Source of the DNA: Sistotremastrum niveocremeum HHB9708
Taxonomy: Eukaryota > Basidiomycota > Agaricomycetes > Sistotremastrales > Sistotremastraceae
Assembly (NCBI GenBank): GCA_001630475.1
Contig: KV419402.1
Span: 122,333-186,332 of the forward strand
DNA length: 64,000 bases
Reading direction: 5' to 3'
Part shown: piece by piece, positions 10,875 through 24,800 of the stretch
How the letters are laid out: each line of letters opens with the position of its first letter
Position numbering within the stretch: the first letter of the stretch is position 1
The notes under the pieces: model-generated
What the model was told of the DNA's origin: nothing
The model's input: only the letters and a program-made list of their open reading frames with translations
The model's database searches: none
Program-made: the position numbers and the translations under genes

Positions 10875-12887
10875 AATACGATACTCATTTTTTTCTAATT
10901 GACGCGGGCCGCATGTGCTAAAGAAAGAAGTAGGGTACGAACAGCTTATACGACATTTGCTTCCGAATTGGCCGTGATCACGGCGAGAATGAGGTCGTAG
11001 AAAAAATCCGGTTGGTTGGGCAGCCTGACTTGCTGGATACTATATTATAAACGGACTTCATCCCAACTTAGGATACAAGGATAGACGAAGGATGTCTCTG
11101 GAAGTAATAAACATTATGAAGACAGATCGTAGCTGCAGAAAAAGGCAAGAAAAAAGGTCTTCGGCTTCGGAGATCGGAATGTGCTCACCGTTCTCCATGA
11201 CGAGCTCCAGTTCAGTTTCAAGTCCTCCAGTTGCCCATCCATCCCAACGAGGTCATGAGGAGGCTGGAAGCAGGATATCAAGTGACTTGTGTGAGGGATT
11301 AGGACGTCATAAAGGGTGTCGGTCTCGGATGGTATGTGGCATTTTCTTTCATTTTATCTTCTGGACATCCAGCTCATCCCCAGTAGTGGCATTGGTGCAT
11401 ACGATTCTCGCTGCATAAGCTGAAGCTTCAAGTAGCGATTTCTTTCGTAAGAAGCTCTGGAGATTCGAACATTTCTCTGTACCGACGACATGCTCTCCAG
11501 GACTCGTCTTCGGTTCAAATAATCACCGCGTTAAGACTACATCCATTGCACGACTACTTTCGAATGGAAGCTATAGTTCTCGCTTGAATGATCTTCATAA
11601 TGTGCGGAAGACGACAATCACTCCATGAGACCTGATTCTGACAAGTTCCCGCAGACCGCGCAACGTACCCATCGGGAGGCTCTCTCTTTGACTGTGAGCA
11701 GTTCATCATATCATTGATGCACGGGGTCTGACCATCTACTAGTCTTCCATATGAGACGTTATTATTGTGGTTAGCGCCTCTATCCTTCTCGTTCGAATGC
11801 ACAGCAGTCGGACTCGCAAGAGACGATAAGAAGGAGACCCGAGAACTACGATACAGATTTTCGGATGAGACTCAAGGTATGATCATCATGACCTTCCGCT
11901 GTTCTGAATCTCATCTGACTGTCTTGTTCCAGGCTGTCTCGGCTACCTCATGGTCCCCTTCGTCCTCCGAAACCGAAGATGACATCCGAATCAGAATTTG
12001 GAAAGCCCCGTTATCCCAATGCGTGGCAACAACGAAGAAGGAATCTACTCGACCATCCGGATCCCTGAGACAGCGTCGCGGTTTCTCTTAACCCTCTGTG
12101 CTCGACTCCGTCCTCCCCATCCGAATTCGCGGAGAATCGCCGATGGTGTGATCTCTAAGTGCAGGAGAGCATTATCCAGCTATGTCACGTCATGGACATG
12201 GTTCAGCGCCTCTACCACAAGCTCGACGATGCAGCACTTGCATCATCCGACTACATGGGACCGGAGATCCTTTGAGCTTTCATGACATGCTGTCGTTGCA
12301 TGATCTTGGGGCTCCCCTCCTCCACAGGGCCTCTTTATCCCCTGTGTCTGTCACCACCATCTGGGCCACCACACTATTTCAGACTCTCTGACATTGAGCT
12401 TCAAGTTCTCGTCGAGTCCCTCGCATTCGGAGAAGGTCGATTGTCTTCACGAGTTGTCGTACTTGAACCCGATAATCGAAGGAGGATATGCTATGACCAG
12501 CCTGGTTCCTCCTTGTTGAATTACTTCCGTGTTCGTGCTTCTTGACTTCGTTGCATGGTCTTCTAACCTTCGGTGGCTCTAGCGATACTTGTATCTTACC
12601 AGACTTAGCACAACTTGATCGTCTTATCCAACCGCGGAAGCACCTGCGCATTAAACCTCGTTGTCTTTCCCGAGGAGATTTAATCGATTGTCTTTCAATT
12701 TGCCTGGCAGTTCGTTCAAATCGCCATGACGTCATCGACCTTAACCGAGTCGCCAAAGGCCTCTTTCAATGCCCGCGTGCGGTTTACGCGGATCAAGACT
12801 CATCAAAGAGACAAGATACATGACTGTGAACATAGAGTGAATGAACATGCGTTCTACCTAAGCCTTGGGGGACACCTCGGCTCTAAT
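10875..12887. other. No recognisable gene; weak exon-like frames
   Basis: Open frames on the plus strand at 11092-11418, 12170-12285 and 12282-12545 have protein-like composition but no start/splice path I can follow and no known motif. The 3' end of the large minus-strand gene lies just to the right. Confidence 0.4.
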
Positions 12888-15800
12888 CTAGCGTTTCCGC
12901 AGCAAGAGCGCAGCACGAGGCTTATGAAGAGACTCAGCAAATTCCAGGAAGGTCCCTGCAAGGCTGATCGTGTCAATTGCAACGGTGTACGTGCAAGCCT
13001 CCCTCGCCGGCGGTGCATCAGCATCCCGTTGTGCTTCCGCATACACTTCCGCTGCAAGAGTTGCCATTCGTCTTAGATAATAAGAGCGCTCGTCCGATCC
13101 GAAAGAGACAGCATGGAACGAGAGAGGCTTTCCGAGTTCAACCGCGCGTTGCGCCATGTCTACGACCCCACGTTCAGTAACTCCGCATTCGCCGTCTGAG
13201 AGGAAGATGATAACCGGAGTCCTGTGAAACGATCAGCAAGTCCTATAGACGATTTATGACGCTCACCTCTCGGCACTCCAGTGCCTTTCCATAACATAAT
13301 GGGCTGCGGCGATTCCAAGGTCGAAATTGGTGCCAAAGCGTGCTCTTTGTTCAAGGACCATATCCAGTAGTTGATCGGGGGTACTCGTGGCATCGTGTTC
13401 GCGGACAATCTGATACTCTTGATGGAAGAAGATGAGACTGTACGCATCTTTGAATGCTCTATTTCCTTGAAGCCTGCGAATGTGTTCATATCCAGCAGCT
13501 CGTGCGGTCCAGAAGCTATATAGCGCAGAGAAAACGGCACCTAGCCGATTATTCGATGCGGCGACGATTCGGTTTGTGACAGGTGTTCCCCCGAGAGGCC
13601 AACGATCATTGCTAGCCATTGACCCAGATCTATCTATGACAAAGATCCTACGATCGAAGTCAGCAAAAGCAATCACGTTTATCAATCTGAAAGAAAACCT
13701 ACACGTGGTATGATTGATACCTAGACGTGGGGTCGTTGCAGTTGAAAAGATGCCCGTCAGTCGATACATAGCCATTGAAATTGTTAGGTACAACACGGTG
13801 AGGATGATGAAACATGGGGAGTGTACAGAAAGATGGTTCTGCGGCGGCATTACCATGCGCTTCGTGCTGGGGATCTATGATAAGAAGCTTCAATCAGATA
13901 CTATTTTAATGAAGCAACGGAATATAGTACCTCTGCATTGAGCATCGCTATATCGATATTGCCTTCGAGTGAGCGATACGATCTAATGCGTTCGAAAGTG
14001 GCATACTCACCAAAGTGCAAATTCCGCTCGCTCTCGCTGCCCATATGGATCCTTGAAGCCCAGCCGTTCCCAGTGCAGCTTATGCGTGATCCAGTCTTTC
14101 ATCAGATTCGCATTTGGTTCCATCCGAGTATTGATGTGATCCAGCCCAGGTGCCCGACATCTGCCACCTTCGGCTCGACAAAAGTCGATGTGAGCGTGAC
14201 GTTTGCCTACGGCAGAACAGACCATTGAACACAGCATAGAAGAACCGCTGTCTTCGCGTCAGAATGACTGAAGAGACTCATAGATTGCCTACCGAACCTA
14301 TCAGACGTGGCATATCTGTGACCCCCTATTTCGACCATTGCATCTCGGTCACCTTCAAGCGCCCACTATAATATTTATTGAATCAGGACTGTACATTATT
14401 GAGCTGAACCGCTCCATTTGCGAATATACCTGGGTACGCGTACAGCTTCCATGAGATGTCTCGTGCTCGTTCTGTCGGTGTCCTGGGAGAAATTCGTCAG
14501 GTTGAATTCGGACAGATTGAAGGACGGGTACCATATGGAAGTGTACAAACATAATCGCATCCGGCACATCTATTGTATTTTGACCGATTATTAGTACAGC
14601 CAGTAGACGTAAGAAAAGACAACCGACCGAGCGTCACAATAATGGAACACATTTTCTTCTACTGAATGTCGATGCGGACCATGATGTTGGGTACTCCCAG
14701 CGGGTATGGTGAGAGAACACGGCAATCGTTTCACACTCTGCTTTGGAGTGAGTCAAAATACTTGAGGCATTCTGACCACGGACCTGAGAATACTGCGATG
14801 TTCTTCATTAGCATTATTCCAATGCAATGGGGAATCACTTACTTTGGTGAACTGAAAGGTATCATATTTACCACTGAAGGTCGCTGTGATCGAATGCGGG
14901 ACCGTCTCCACTTCACAGACACCCGGTGCACTGCAAAGGCTAGAGCAGGGATGATCCTGACTGTTTGAAAGGTCAGGATCTTGCGTCTATCTCTAAAATA
15001 ATGGTCACGAACCCGCACAGATGTTGTCTTTCAGATAGGCCATGTAGATGCGACCCATTGCAAAGTCGCTTACATAGCTCACACTGCAAAGGGCACGACG
15101 ATTCCGCGCACGAGTGATTGTCGTGGGGAACGTCGCTGATCATGGCCTCAGTCTGTAGATCATCATACGTCAAAGATCAGCTCACAATGGTTGCGTACAG
15201 CTCTGGGGACACGAGTATGGAGTTTTCTCTCTCGATAGGATGTTCCGAAGATCACAAGGCTTATCCCCACGATCAGCCGAGAATACGAATCTGAGATGAA
15301 AATTCGTCACCATTCCGCATTGATGATAACGAGCGGAACAAGCGTGTTCCGCATCAGCATGGTCAACTTCCTATTATTGTTATTGTAAGGCCGAACTCCA
15401 AAGACCTTTGCATAACAGAATGTAGAGTGTAGAAACTTACTTTGGTGCATGGTCCCAGGCATCCTACTTTGTCCGAGTGATCGCAATATAATCCACAGAG
15501 ATGTCCAGTCCGACAACTAGATCGATATCCGCGTGCGTAAATTCGGCTAGCCTCAAAACATGAAACACGTACATATGGCGGCCTTCATGACCAGCACTGG
15601 AAACCCACTGAGAAATTTGAAATATGAAAAGAAAATGATGATTGTACGCACGGCAATTCACATCCGACGTCGTCTTCGTCGTGGTCCTCCAGATAATCAC
15701 ACGCAAATTGACATCTGTGATCAGTGTGACACGTATGGGCCCCAAGATGTCGAAGCGGTTCGACACAAAGGAGTCGACATTCGGCACACTGCAACTTGCA

Positions 15801-18800
15801 CACTTGGAGACTGGCTTTCAATTCGACCTGCTCTTGTTCGAATCTTCGCTGCACTATCTTTATCTCGGGATGTCCCGAGAACCTTTGGCTATTAGTCTCT
15901 AGCCATAAGCGGACGTGATTCAAGCGCCTATCTGCGATGTCGGAAAGGAACCGAGACCTAATATACTTAGACTCTACATTCCACGACTGACAATGCGAAT
16001 GAACTTACAACTCGTCGATCCAGACCGGATCCGCGCGATGTTTGGATGATGCAAAGGCTCCGCGAAGCTCCGACATCACAGAAGCCGGACCTGGATCCTT
16101 AGCTCTCTCTAGGAGAACTTCGCTCTCTTGCTGGTATGAGAAGCCGAGAATGAAGAGTCTTTGGGGGATGTCTCCGTCCGCTTCAAGTACAAGTCCCGTG
16201 TCCATGTCCTTTTCATGATCGATGACGTGACTCAAACAATTGGTTCGAACAAGCCTACCGAGAGAGGTTCTTGAGTCTCAGAGTCAAGGACTCCAAGCGC
16301 TAAGGCTGACAAAAGTAGACCGTCTAGGCGCTGTGCCCGATACACGGCCAGACTCTCTATCGAAAAGAATGTTATGAGAGCCCACTCAGAGTTTCAAAGA
16401 CCTACGATCTAAAGAGCTCCAGTCGTTGATCTAGTATCTGTGAGATCACCTCGTAGAACAAATAAAGAAACCTACCTTCAACTTTGCCATGAGCATTTTC
16501 AGCGTTTCGAGAAATCTGACTCCGTTCACATGGGTCACACGGCGGTCCACCAACGTTTTGCGTACTTGCTTAAATATCGTGTAGAACTTTTCTGTTTCGA
16601 TGAGAGGCCATGGAATGATGTTGATGTTACCGTTGTGGAGCCTTGTGATGAAGTTGGACTCCTGCTCGTCCATGACTATCCTTTGGAATTTATCTCCGAA
16701 CCTGGAAAACTGATAAAGTTGTGCACAAGACCTTCACAAATATTGCACGTACTCTTGGACGATCTCGTCTGAATCTGCATCGGCAACATCCTACAAGTAA
16801 ATCAATGATTTTCTTCACAGCGAGGAGCTTTGACCGGAGCAGACCTTGACAATAATCGATAGAGCAGATTGAAATAGAGTTGGATTTGCGGTAGGTTCTA
16901 GTATAGAAGCCGAAGACTGAAAGCTATGAAATGCACTGGCGATGTCTCTTGTCAACGCGAAGTTGTTCCGAAAGAGAACCTAGGTTAACCATCAGTCATA
17001 CGGTAACGACGGCTGGGGATAAGAAAAATAAACCAGATTGGATATGGCGCAGTTCAACAATACGAGCAAAGTATCTGTTGATGAACTTGACCGTCATCGC
17101 CATCAATAACACAGAATGCTAGAGACAGACCTTCTTGAATCGAGCGCTAATTTAGGAGAGCGCATCCGATGCCGATTAGAAGTCCGATCGAGGATGCGAT
17201 ATGGATAGGCGCTCACCTCTACGGATCCCAAGCCCTCGAAATCCAAAGATACCAGAAGAAACTCTTTTGTGGGCGTTACTGAAGGATCAATTGTGTGAAT
17301 ATAACCGTATAATCCACATATAAAGTTTCTCACAAGAAAGCCAGCAACCTTCTGTCGTCCGCATTGCGGATCCTTGAAACGAGGTGTCTGCAAAATGCTT
17401 GAGGCAACGCAAGGAGTTATGACATGAAGAGATCGGATTTCTTATATATATGCTCACGTTTCTTAGTATATAATTGGGTCAGCAAAAATAATCGGACAGA
17501 AGGAGGACAGAATCGGCACGTACATCATATAAGACTTTCCCACGCTTTGCTGACCCATCGATGACACTACTTTGACAGGACGCCCGGCATAGTATTGCTG
17601 GAAAAGGTTCTCGTACCATCCAAGGCTCAGGGTTTGCATGATCTGACCAAGTTCTGCCCCGAGCATCGAGCTCTCCACGTCGGAAGACAATATTCCGTCT
17701 TTCAAAGGCAAGAATAGATTCTCTCGAGTGACCGCAATTTGAATGGGCAGAAGACAGAGTAACTCGACGATCCATTCCCCCATGATAAACGTCGATGATG
17801 AGATCGGGAGTCGTAAGTCGTCAGGAGCAATTGCCAGGATTTTCCGAGTTTTCAAGCGGATATCGAACGTTTTCTTCGTCTGCTTTTTACAGCGCTTCAG
17901 CATGTCTTTGAAGCAAACTCCGAAATCGATATTCTCGCGCGGAGTGATGAAGTGAATAAAAGACGGAGAACGCCCATCTTGATTCAGCGTTTCCCGTTGA
18001 ACAGCAGCGACGACGGGGAATCGGGTCCACATCTCTTCGTGACAAGAGATGAGAGGGTGAATTGCGCCATGTTCTGCGCGTTGCTCAGCTTTCAGAGACG
18101 AGTTAAGTTTTCTCGAGGTGAACTGGTAGCTGGAGCTTTCCTGGGTGATTCGGAGGGATGTGGACGTCAAAGTGTGATCGTCCAGCGACATGTGGATGAC
18201 ATGCACGAGGTTTCGGTGACCCAGAGACGAAAGTTCGAAGAAGGATGGATCGCCATCGGGGAGGATTATGTTATGACAATCAGGTTTCAGTCCGAACGAA
18301 GCAGAGTGATAGGCTAGAAGGCGATTCGCTCGATCCTCGCTCTCCAACGCAAAGATGCACGATCCATCGGAGCTGGAAAATATCTTGCGAGGGACTTTCA
18401 CAAGCTGCACATGAGCGGGCCGATACTGACGCCGTGCCAGTGAGTAGATTCGAACACAACCACTGGCTTCAACTAGGACGATTTCGTCCGCACCAGAGAC
18501 GAAGCAAGCCTGGACCACGCGCAGTGGTTCGGCTTGCCAGGGAATTAACGTAATGGGAGCGCCCGTGGGCTCGAACCCTGTATGAAAGTCATCTGCAATC
18601 CGCCAGACGTGTAATTGGCATATGGCCTGTCACCTGGATGAGATTCGCTATCAAAGAATCACCCATCCGGGCTTACCTTCGTCGAGTCGTACCCAACGGA
18701 AGCAAATAAATTCCGAACCTCGTCGACGGCGATAACGGGTTCGTTTCCGACCTTGTCCTTGCGCAATGCCAATTGGTAAGCGTTTCCTGGCGATACGGCG

Positions 18801-21664
18801 CTATGCAGACGATCGAGGCTTGAGAGATAAACCTTGAAAGTATCAGAGTTATCGTCTATGACAACGAGGCAGTTCGTATTGTGGAATATCTGAAAGTGTC
18901 TAATATTGTTGAGCGAGTCAGTCCAGTTGAAACCAGACATTCGTATGTAACGCACTTGACGACATAGCCAACAGGAAGACTGAAAATCCAAGGGTTCTGT
19001 TGTAGGAAACCCATTTGCGGTTCAAATTTATACCCTTCCTCCGAAAGCAATTTGCGTCGGTCATCTGAGTGCACTCCGAGCAATCTGAGATGGTATGTGT
19101 TCAGGGCAGGCTGATGAATTTCTTCTCGAGCTGGAATCACGAATATTCCGTGTGATGCTGACACATTGGGTCAAAACGAAGTATCGAGGAAATCCTTCGC
19201 GGAGCTCACCTGGATTGGATCGCTGGTGATTATGTTGAGGCTTGAATCCGAGGATGCGAAGTTCGGGCCTTACAGTGTCGCTTTGAATAGAACCTTGAAT
19301 TGAAAATATAATCACTCACCTCCCACCCGCGATTTGTCTGTTGACTTTCTCAAGGAGAGCTTTATTCACGGCCAAGCGCCTTTCTTGCTTCTTCTTGACA
19401 AGTTGAGTGGAGAGCACTTCTTTGAAGGTGCTGGCCATGATACGGTCTAACAGATCGGTAATCTCTCTGATGAGATCCCCAAAGATCGTGCGAAACTCTT
19501 TGCACATTTCTGCCAATACCTTCACCGCCGGTTCGGCCAAGGTCTCCTGCTTGTATGTGATGTTATTAATTTGTTGAAGAAATTCGACATCATTCATGTT
19601 TTCTGTGCCACATTCGGCAGCAGCAATTCGAATGATGTCTTGAGGTTCTTGCGGAGTAGATCTAAGCTTGCCAAAGATTTTACTTAGCCAAGACTCGTTG
19701 TCGGACCGTACCACCATCCATTCAGGAAGCTTGAGGGATAAGTCGTCGTCGGAACAGATCGCACTTGATAATTTCACCTTGTCCTCGTGCTCCCATTCGA
19801 CTTCGGGAGATACATCGGGTGGCTGACAGTTTCGGAATAGATAATCGACGATCAAGAATCTCTCCTTGCAGTGATGATAGGCACATCGATTAGAGAGAGG
19901 CTGAGAGAGCTTCCTATGCATCATAGACGAAATTTGTTCCTCAATGCCGACTTGATTATAAGCCTTCATCGATGCAGACGCATAATCTACATGACAACTA
20001 GTTAAGTGGTGGACCGTTTCTTGAGGTCGGTGACGCACCTAGATGACGGCGACGCTCGCTTTCGTCTAGTTTTTCCCAAGAAGTGCTTTTTATGTCAAGC
20101 TGGGTCAAAGCCGAGCTACGTTTCAACATGAGACTCTCCGAAAAAAGTCGAAGGAAAGACAACCTACAGATGAGACTGCCCCATCTTCTCGATGATCCAG
20201 CATTCGACGGCCAACTCCAAGTTATGACGATTGACTTCCGATTCTTTCTTTTGAGCAGCCTCTTTCTCGTCGCGTTCTTGGGAGATTTCTCTCTCAACCT
20301 CCTGAAGCTCTCGATCCCATTCGGAATACTCCGTAGGGAGAGTTGAGCGAACATAGACTTCGCTAAAGAGATGGAGTTCTGCTTCAGGGAGCGTCGGATC
20401 GACCCGGATCGAAAAATTTCTACTCAGTGTCAGTTATGTTACTCTCAATGAGTGTATTAATAAATCTATGCTGACTGGAATGCGTTCAATAAAGCCATAC
20501 GATTCCAAGTCTTATTGAAGGGCTCCGTGCGTCTAGTCTCAGGAACATAATGCGGAATGATGTATCCTTGATGAGTCTCGCTTGTAATGAGACGAGGTAG
20601 CGGGACTTGTGTTCCATCCGGCATGGTACCCTTCGTGTCTTGGGTGATCTCATGATGTGCAAACTGATTCCATGTTATCGTTGGGATGAACAGCCCATAG
20701 TGTGTGAGACTTACCTCGAAGCCGGGATATGGAGTTATGCTTTCCTTTTGATCATCCATCTTCGCCACGTTGAACTCAAACATTCTACTCTTCGCTTCGT
20801 CCTCACGCTCTTCTCCGTCCGAGGAGAGCTCAGCATCGGAGTCTTCATCCGTATCGCTATCGGATTTATCATGAGATGAGTCTGAGATCAATTTATCGAC
20901 GGAGTTGTCGTCGATGAAGACCAAAAGTTGATCGCATAGTTTGGTGAGATAGCGCATGAAGGTAGTGCGATTTTTCACTACGTGTGGCTCCGCGGAATCG
21001 GACCACGTCGTGTCTTCAGGCCAGTAAACAAGAAAATATTGATTATTAGCGGGTTCCTCGTCATCATTAGTAGGAGACGAGGCCGATGATGAGAATAAGT
21101 AGAGGCCGGAATGCAAGATTGGTACGTCGACTGCGTGATCCGAGGTTCGAGGCTCAAGAATATGTTCCGCACTTTCGAAACAAAGATTAGACTTCGCCTT
21201 TGAGAAATCGAAACTATCGGTACATACACATCTTCAGTTACCCCGTCGATCCGAAGCAGGAACTGTACGAGTTCCTTTCGGGTTCCATATACTCCGACAG
21301 GCTTGATTTTGAATTGGTCGAGCACACGAAGATTGACATTGGTCAAGGAGTTATATGTTCCAGGAGAAACAGAGTTTATGAATCGTCCAAGATGATGCTC
21401 AGCAATGATAATTTTGTTAACTGGATACTTGGGATGAGCCGGCAATGAAACACAGTTATTAGCGAAAGCCACCTTACCTAAACCTGAACTGGTATTTTCA
21501 TTAGTGAGTTGAAGAATCTGAAAGCCGCTGATATAGTCGGCAAGGTCGAGAGCTGTGCTCGACTTGGAATTCGCTGACAGGGGCAAAGTCAGTTCATCTC
21601 GGACAGCAAAAAATTCGGGACACGGAGAGAGAGAGAACGAACGCGCGGGTAATTTAGATATCAT
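12888..21664 (-). CDS. Very large GTPase (VLIG-like) with Cys-rich zinc-binding region and C-terminal von Willebrand A domain
   Basis: One gene of about 30 short exons, roughly 2,200 aa. Start is ATG at 21664 (MISKLP). The N-terminal ~1,200 residues are helical and acidic. A G domain follows near residue 1,200: P-loop GQQSVGKS, then TTEG, then LDFEG, with FRNNFALTRDI further on, the arrangement of dynamin-like very large inducible GTPases. After it comes a Cys/His-rich region of repeated CxxC, HxCxxxC and HEGRHxC units (about 15.9-14.1 kb), then a vWA domain with the metal site DRSGS, the threonine in GTNFD and the aspartate in FLSDGE (13.9-12.9 kb). Homologues with this order occur in Agaricomycetes; function is unknown. 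Splice sites at the P-loop are odd (a possible 4-nt exon) and two junctions in the zinc region are unresolved. Neighbours give no functional hint. Confidence 0.85.
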
Positions 21665-22431
21665 GAAATGGATATGCTAGAGTGAATGTCCAGATGATGA
21701 GGAGATGAAACCGTTCGATATAGGACAAGGCAGTCGCGGTCTTGTGTGAGAGTCGTCGAGCGTGACTCCTTTTGTGACTCCTTTTTGGTTCCGTTACGAA
21801 ACGCGTCGCGGAGATATCGCGTATTCCTTCCTTCCGTCTTGCCTCATTATTCTCTACAGCCTCAGATTCTCTGCTTTGTATGTCGATGTTGCAGAACAGC
21901 ATACCGTGATATTCCTGCTCATTCCTAAAAAATTCCGCTTTTCAAGGCTTTGTCGTGAATTTATTGCAGACTTTGAGACCTGAGTAAATTGCGTCGACTC
22001 TGAAGCTATCAATCCAGCTATATCCACAACCCGGGCTTAGTCTCTGCAGAAACTCTGCTTGAAATCAGCGAGTGCATGTCAGGAGATGCCCATCCCAAGA
22101 ACTCGTGTGTCGTACCCAACTGGAAATGTACGTGGTATCACTGGATTCTCAGATCTTCAACCGAAACAGTCTAGTATTCTAACAAACTCCCTGCCTCATC
22201 TCAATCTATGTCTATTTTATCATCACCCGCTGCACATTCGTCCAAGAAGTATAGCCAATTTCGGCGTACTTGTAGTATCGTAATCATGCCTTCGTACACA
22301 AGTACGGAATCGGAAATCGGAATGAACACGTTTCATCTTCGACTTTCTCTTCCTGCTACTCACAGGCAGATGCTATCGTCATAAATCTCATACCATACCC
22401 CAACCACGAATCCTTGCACTTGAACAGTCAA
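21665..22431. other. Divergent intergenic region
   Basis: Promoter space shared by the large GTPase gene (left, minus) and the golgin gene (right, plus). No further gene seen; an Inr-like CTCATC occurs but no clear TATA box. Confidence 0.5.
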
Positions 22432-24465
22432 ATGGCTGATGATGAAAGAGCAGCGAAGGCCGCTAGAGCCAAGGCTATGGTACGACGATTTACTTGATGA
22501 CGAACAATGGACTCAAGCTTAAGATAGTTTAATTTCTAGCTCAAGAAAAGACAGTCGAAGGCAGCTGGTAGTCCTTCAGTATCAAGCGTTAGAGCTGGAG
22601 TAGCAGGCATAGGTAGTCCTGCACCGTCGGTGGCATTCTCGCCGCCACCGTCTGAAGCAGCCTTGGAGGAAGAACGAAGTGAGGCCGGAGACTTGTGCGT
22701 AATGTGGAGTATATTGATACAAGATCGTATTAATGATACTCCTAGTCGCTCCCGGTCACCATTCTTCGACCACATCCCTTCACGACATGCGTCACATACC
22801 CATTCCCGAATAGCATCCCCACCGCCCAGACCAACGTCCCGGTTGGCCCAAAAACCTATCACTTCACCAGTTGAAACAGATTGGCAGACTCTCACGCAGT
22901 CTCAACAACAGACAATTTCATTATTGGTCTCCGAGAAAGCTGCGTTGGCTACGTCGCTGGAACAACTGCAAGATGTCGACGCCAGTCAGTATAATCGCTC
23001 TTGTCGTTCGCTCAGCTTCTGATTCTTCTGATCAGGAAGAGAAGAGGTCGAGATGCTCCTGGACGAGGAGCGACAAAGGAGAGAGTATCTGGGCTCGAGA
23101 GTACTGGAATTGGAGCATGATACAAGGACGAAAGGCCAACATATCGAAGCTGCCGAAGGAAAGGCTAGGGAAGCCATTGAACGTTCTCGGGAACAGGTGC
23201 ACCACCTTTATATGCTCATTAATCTCATACTGAACCATTCCTCCAGGATCGACAGATCGATACCCTTGAGCGATCCCTAGCCGAAGGTCAAAGTCGAATT
23301 GACGACCAACAAGCACGAATACGGACGCTAGAGGAGAAGATACAATCTGATGATGCCTTGGATGTTCTCAGAGCATCATTGGCTCGGTCTGAAACTCATG
23401 CCGAAGAGCTCGAGTTCCAACTGAACAAGCTCCGTCAGGTAAGTACTTGACTTAGCCTCGTGATATGTTGTCGGAGTCTTACATGTCAATCAGGTGCATG
23501 CCACCTTGAAAACCGAACGAGATACACTAGCTCGAGGTTTGGAGGAACATTCATCGAGCGAAGCATCTTGGATCTCCAAACACCGCGACCTCACATCCCA
23601 GCATGACGCTCTTCAATCCAATCATAAATCCCTCCAATCCGCCCACGACACCCTTACCGCATCACATTCGACCCTGTCCGAGAAGTGCTCCACTTCCGAA
23701 GCATCGCTATCCCAGCTCACGAGCCGATTCTCCGAGCTCACCGCCGAGTTGAGCGAAGCTAACGCATCGCGTAAACTTCTCCAGGACGAGCTTTCCGCTG
23801 CTGTATCTCGTGCCGAGTCTGCGGATGCTGCACATAAAGCATTGCAAGTGGAGAACGTAGAGATGATGGAACGTGTTGAGGAGATGAGAGCGAAGCTAGT
23901 CCAGCTAACGGAAGACAAAGTCGAGTTGACGCATAAGGTGGAGAGCCTTACCCAAGAGGGATTGAAGAAAGATGATACTATCGCGCGATTGACCAATGCG
24001 AACGCGGATGCTCTTTCGGATCTGGAGTCGTTAAAAGCTTCGAGAGACATCGAGGTTCAGGCCTTGAGGAAGGAGCTCGAATCGACACGAACGGAGCTGG
24101 AGAAGACACAGGCTGCCTTCAGGTCGGATTTGGAGAATCTCAATCAGCAGATTGGAAGCCTAAGTTCCGACAACGACAAGCTTTCTCAACAAGGCGGCGC
24201 TCAGGAGTCGAAGGTCGCAAGCTTACTGAAGGAATCGCGGACGCGAGCTGGAGAATTGGAGCAGCTTAGAAAGATGATGGAGGAACACTTCTCCCAGGAA
24301 AAGGAGGCTCAAGAGGCACTAGAACGCATCAGTGAAGAGGCTTCGGCGTTGAAGGACCAGTTCGTGGGAAGGGCGTCAGCTTTGCAGGAGTTGACACAGA
24401 AGGTTGCCGACTATCAGGGGATTACATCAAAGTTGCATAATACCAACAACCTGAACGGAGTTTAG
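22432..24465 (+). CDS. Golgin-like (GM130 type) coiled-coil protein
   Basis: Starts at ATG 22432 with MADDERAAKAARAKAM then, after an intron, LKKRQSK, the short basic head typical of fungal golgin A-type proteins. Six or so exons: 22432-22479; from 22540; a probable 51-nt intron at about 22694-22744 (GTGCGT...CCTAG); further introns at about 22984, 23199 and 23440-23493. A Ser/Pro/Arg-rich linker is followed by a segment with TISLLVSEKAAL, conserved in golgins, and then an almost continuous coiled coil of about 450 residues rich in E, L, K and S to the stop at 24463. Expected to be a Golgi tether at the cytosolic face. Tail-to-tail with SMC2. Confidence 0.68.
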
Positions 24466-24800
24466 CCATCATCTTAAATTTCTTCCATTCCTTTCTTCTT
24501 CGCGTCAGCGCGGCGACCATGTTAGTTCGTGATATTAGGACACCGTCTTCGGTACAACTATAGCGAGAGCCCCTCATGTGTCATACATTCATCATACATC
24601 ATACAAACTGCATCAATCGACATCCATCTAGCCTTGTCCCCTCGTCATGCCTCAAATCAGTGAGCCTAAGGTGGAGGATGTTCCGATTTTCTTTGATCAA
24701 GCGGTCATACAAGATTTGCATTATCAAGAGACGCTACACACGAAAACTGAAAAGATACAGGGAAAGCAATAGGAACAATATATAGAGTATATAATAAATA
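24466..24800. other. Convergent 3' intergenic region
   Basis: Space between two converging genes; holds only their 3' untranslated regions. The repeated CATACATTCATCATACATCA is a simple local repeat. Confidence 0.5.

Noticed and set aside
13480-13713. Plus-strand frame across the vWA region
   Set aside because: Antisense to the well-supported large GTPase/vWA gene.
23622-24050. 142-codon minus-strand open frame
   Set aside because: Antisense shadow of the golgin coiled coil; Ser/Leu-rich composition is what antisense of a Glu/Ser-rich helix gives.
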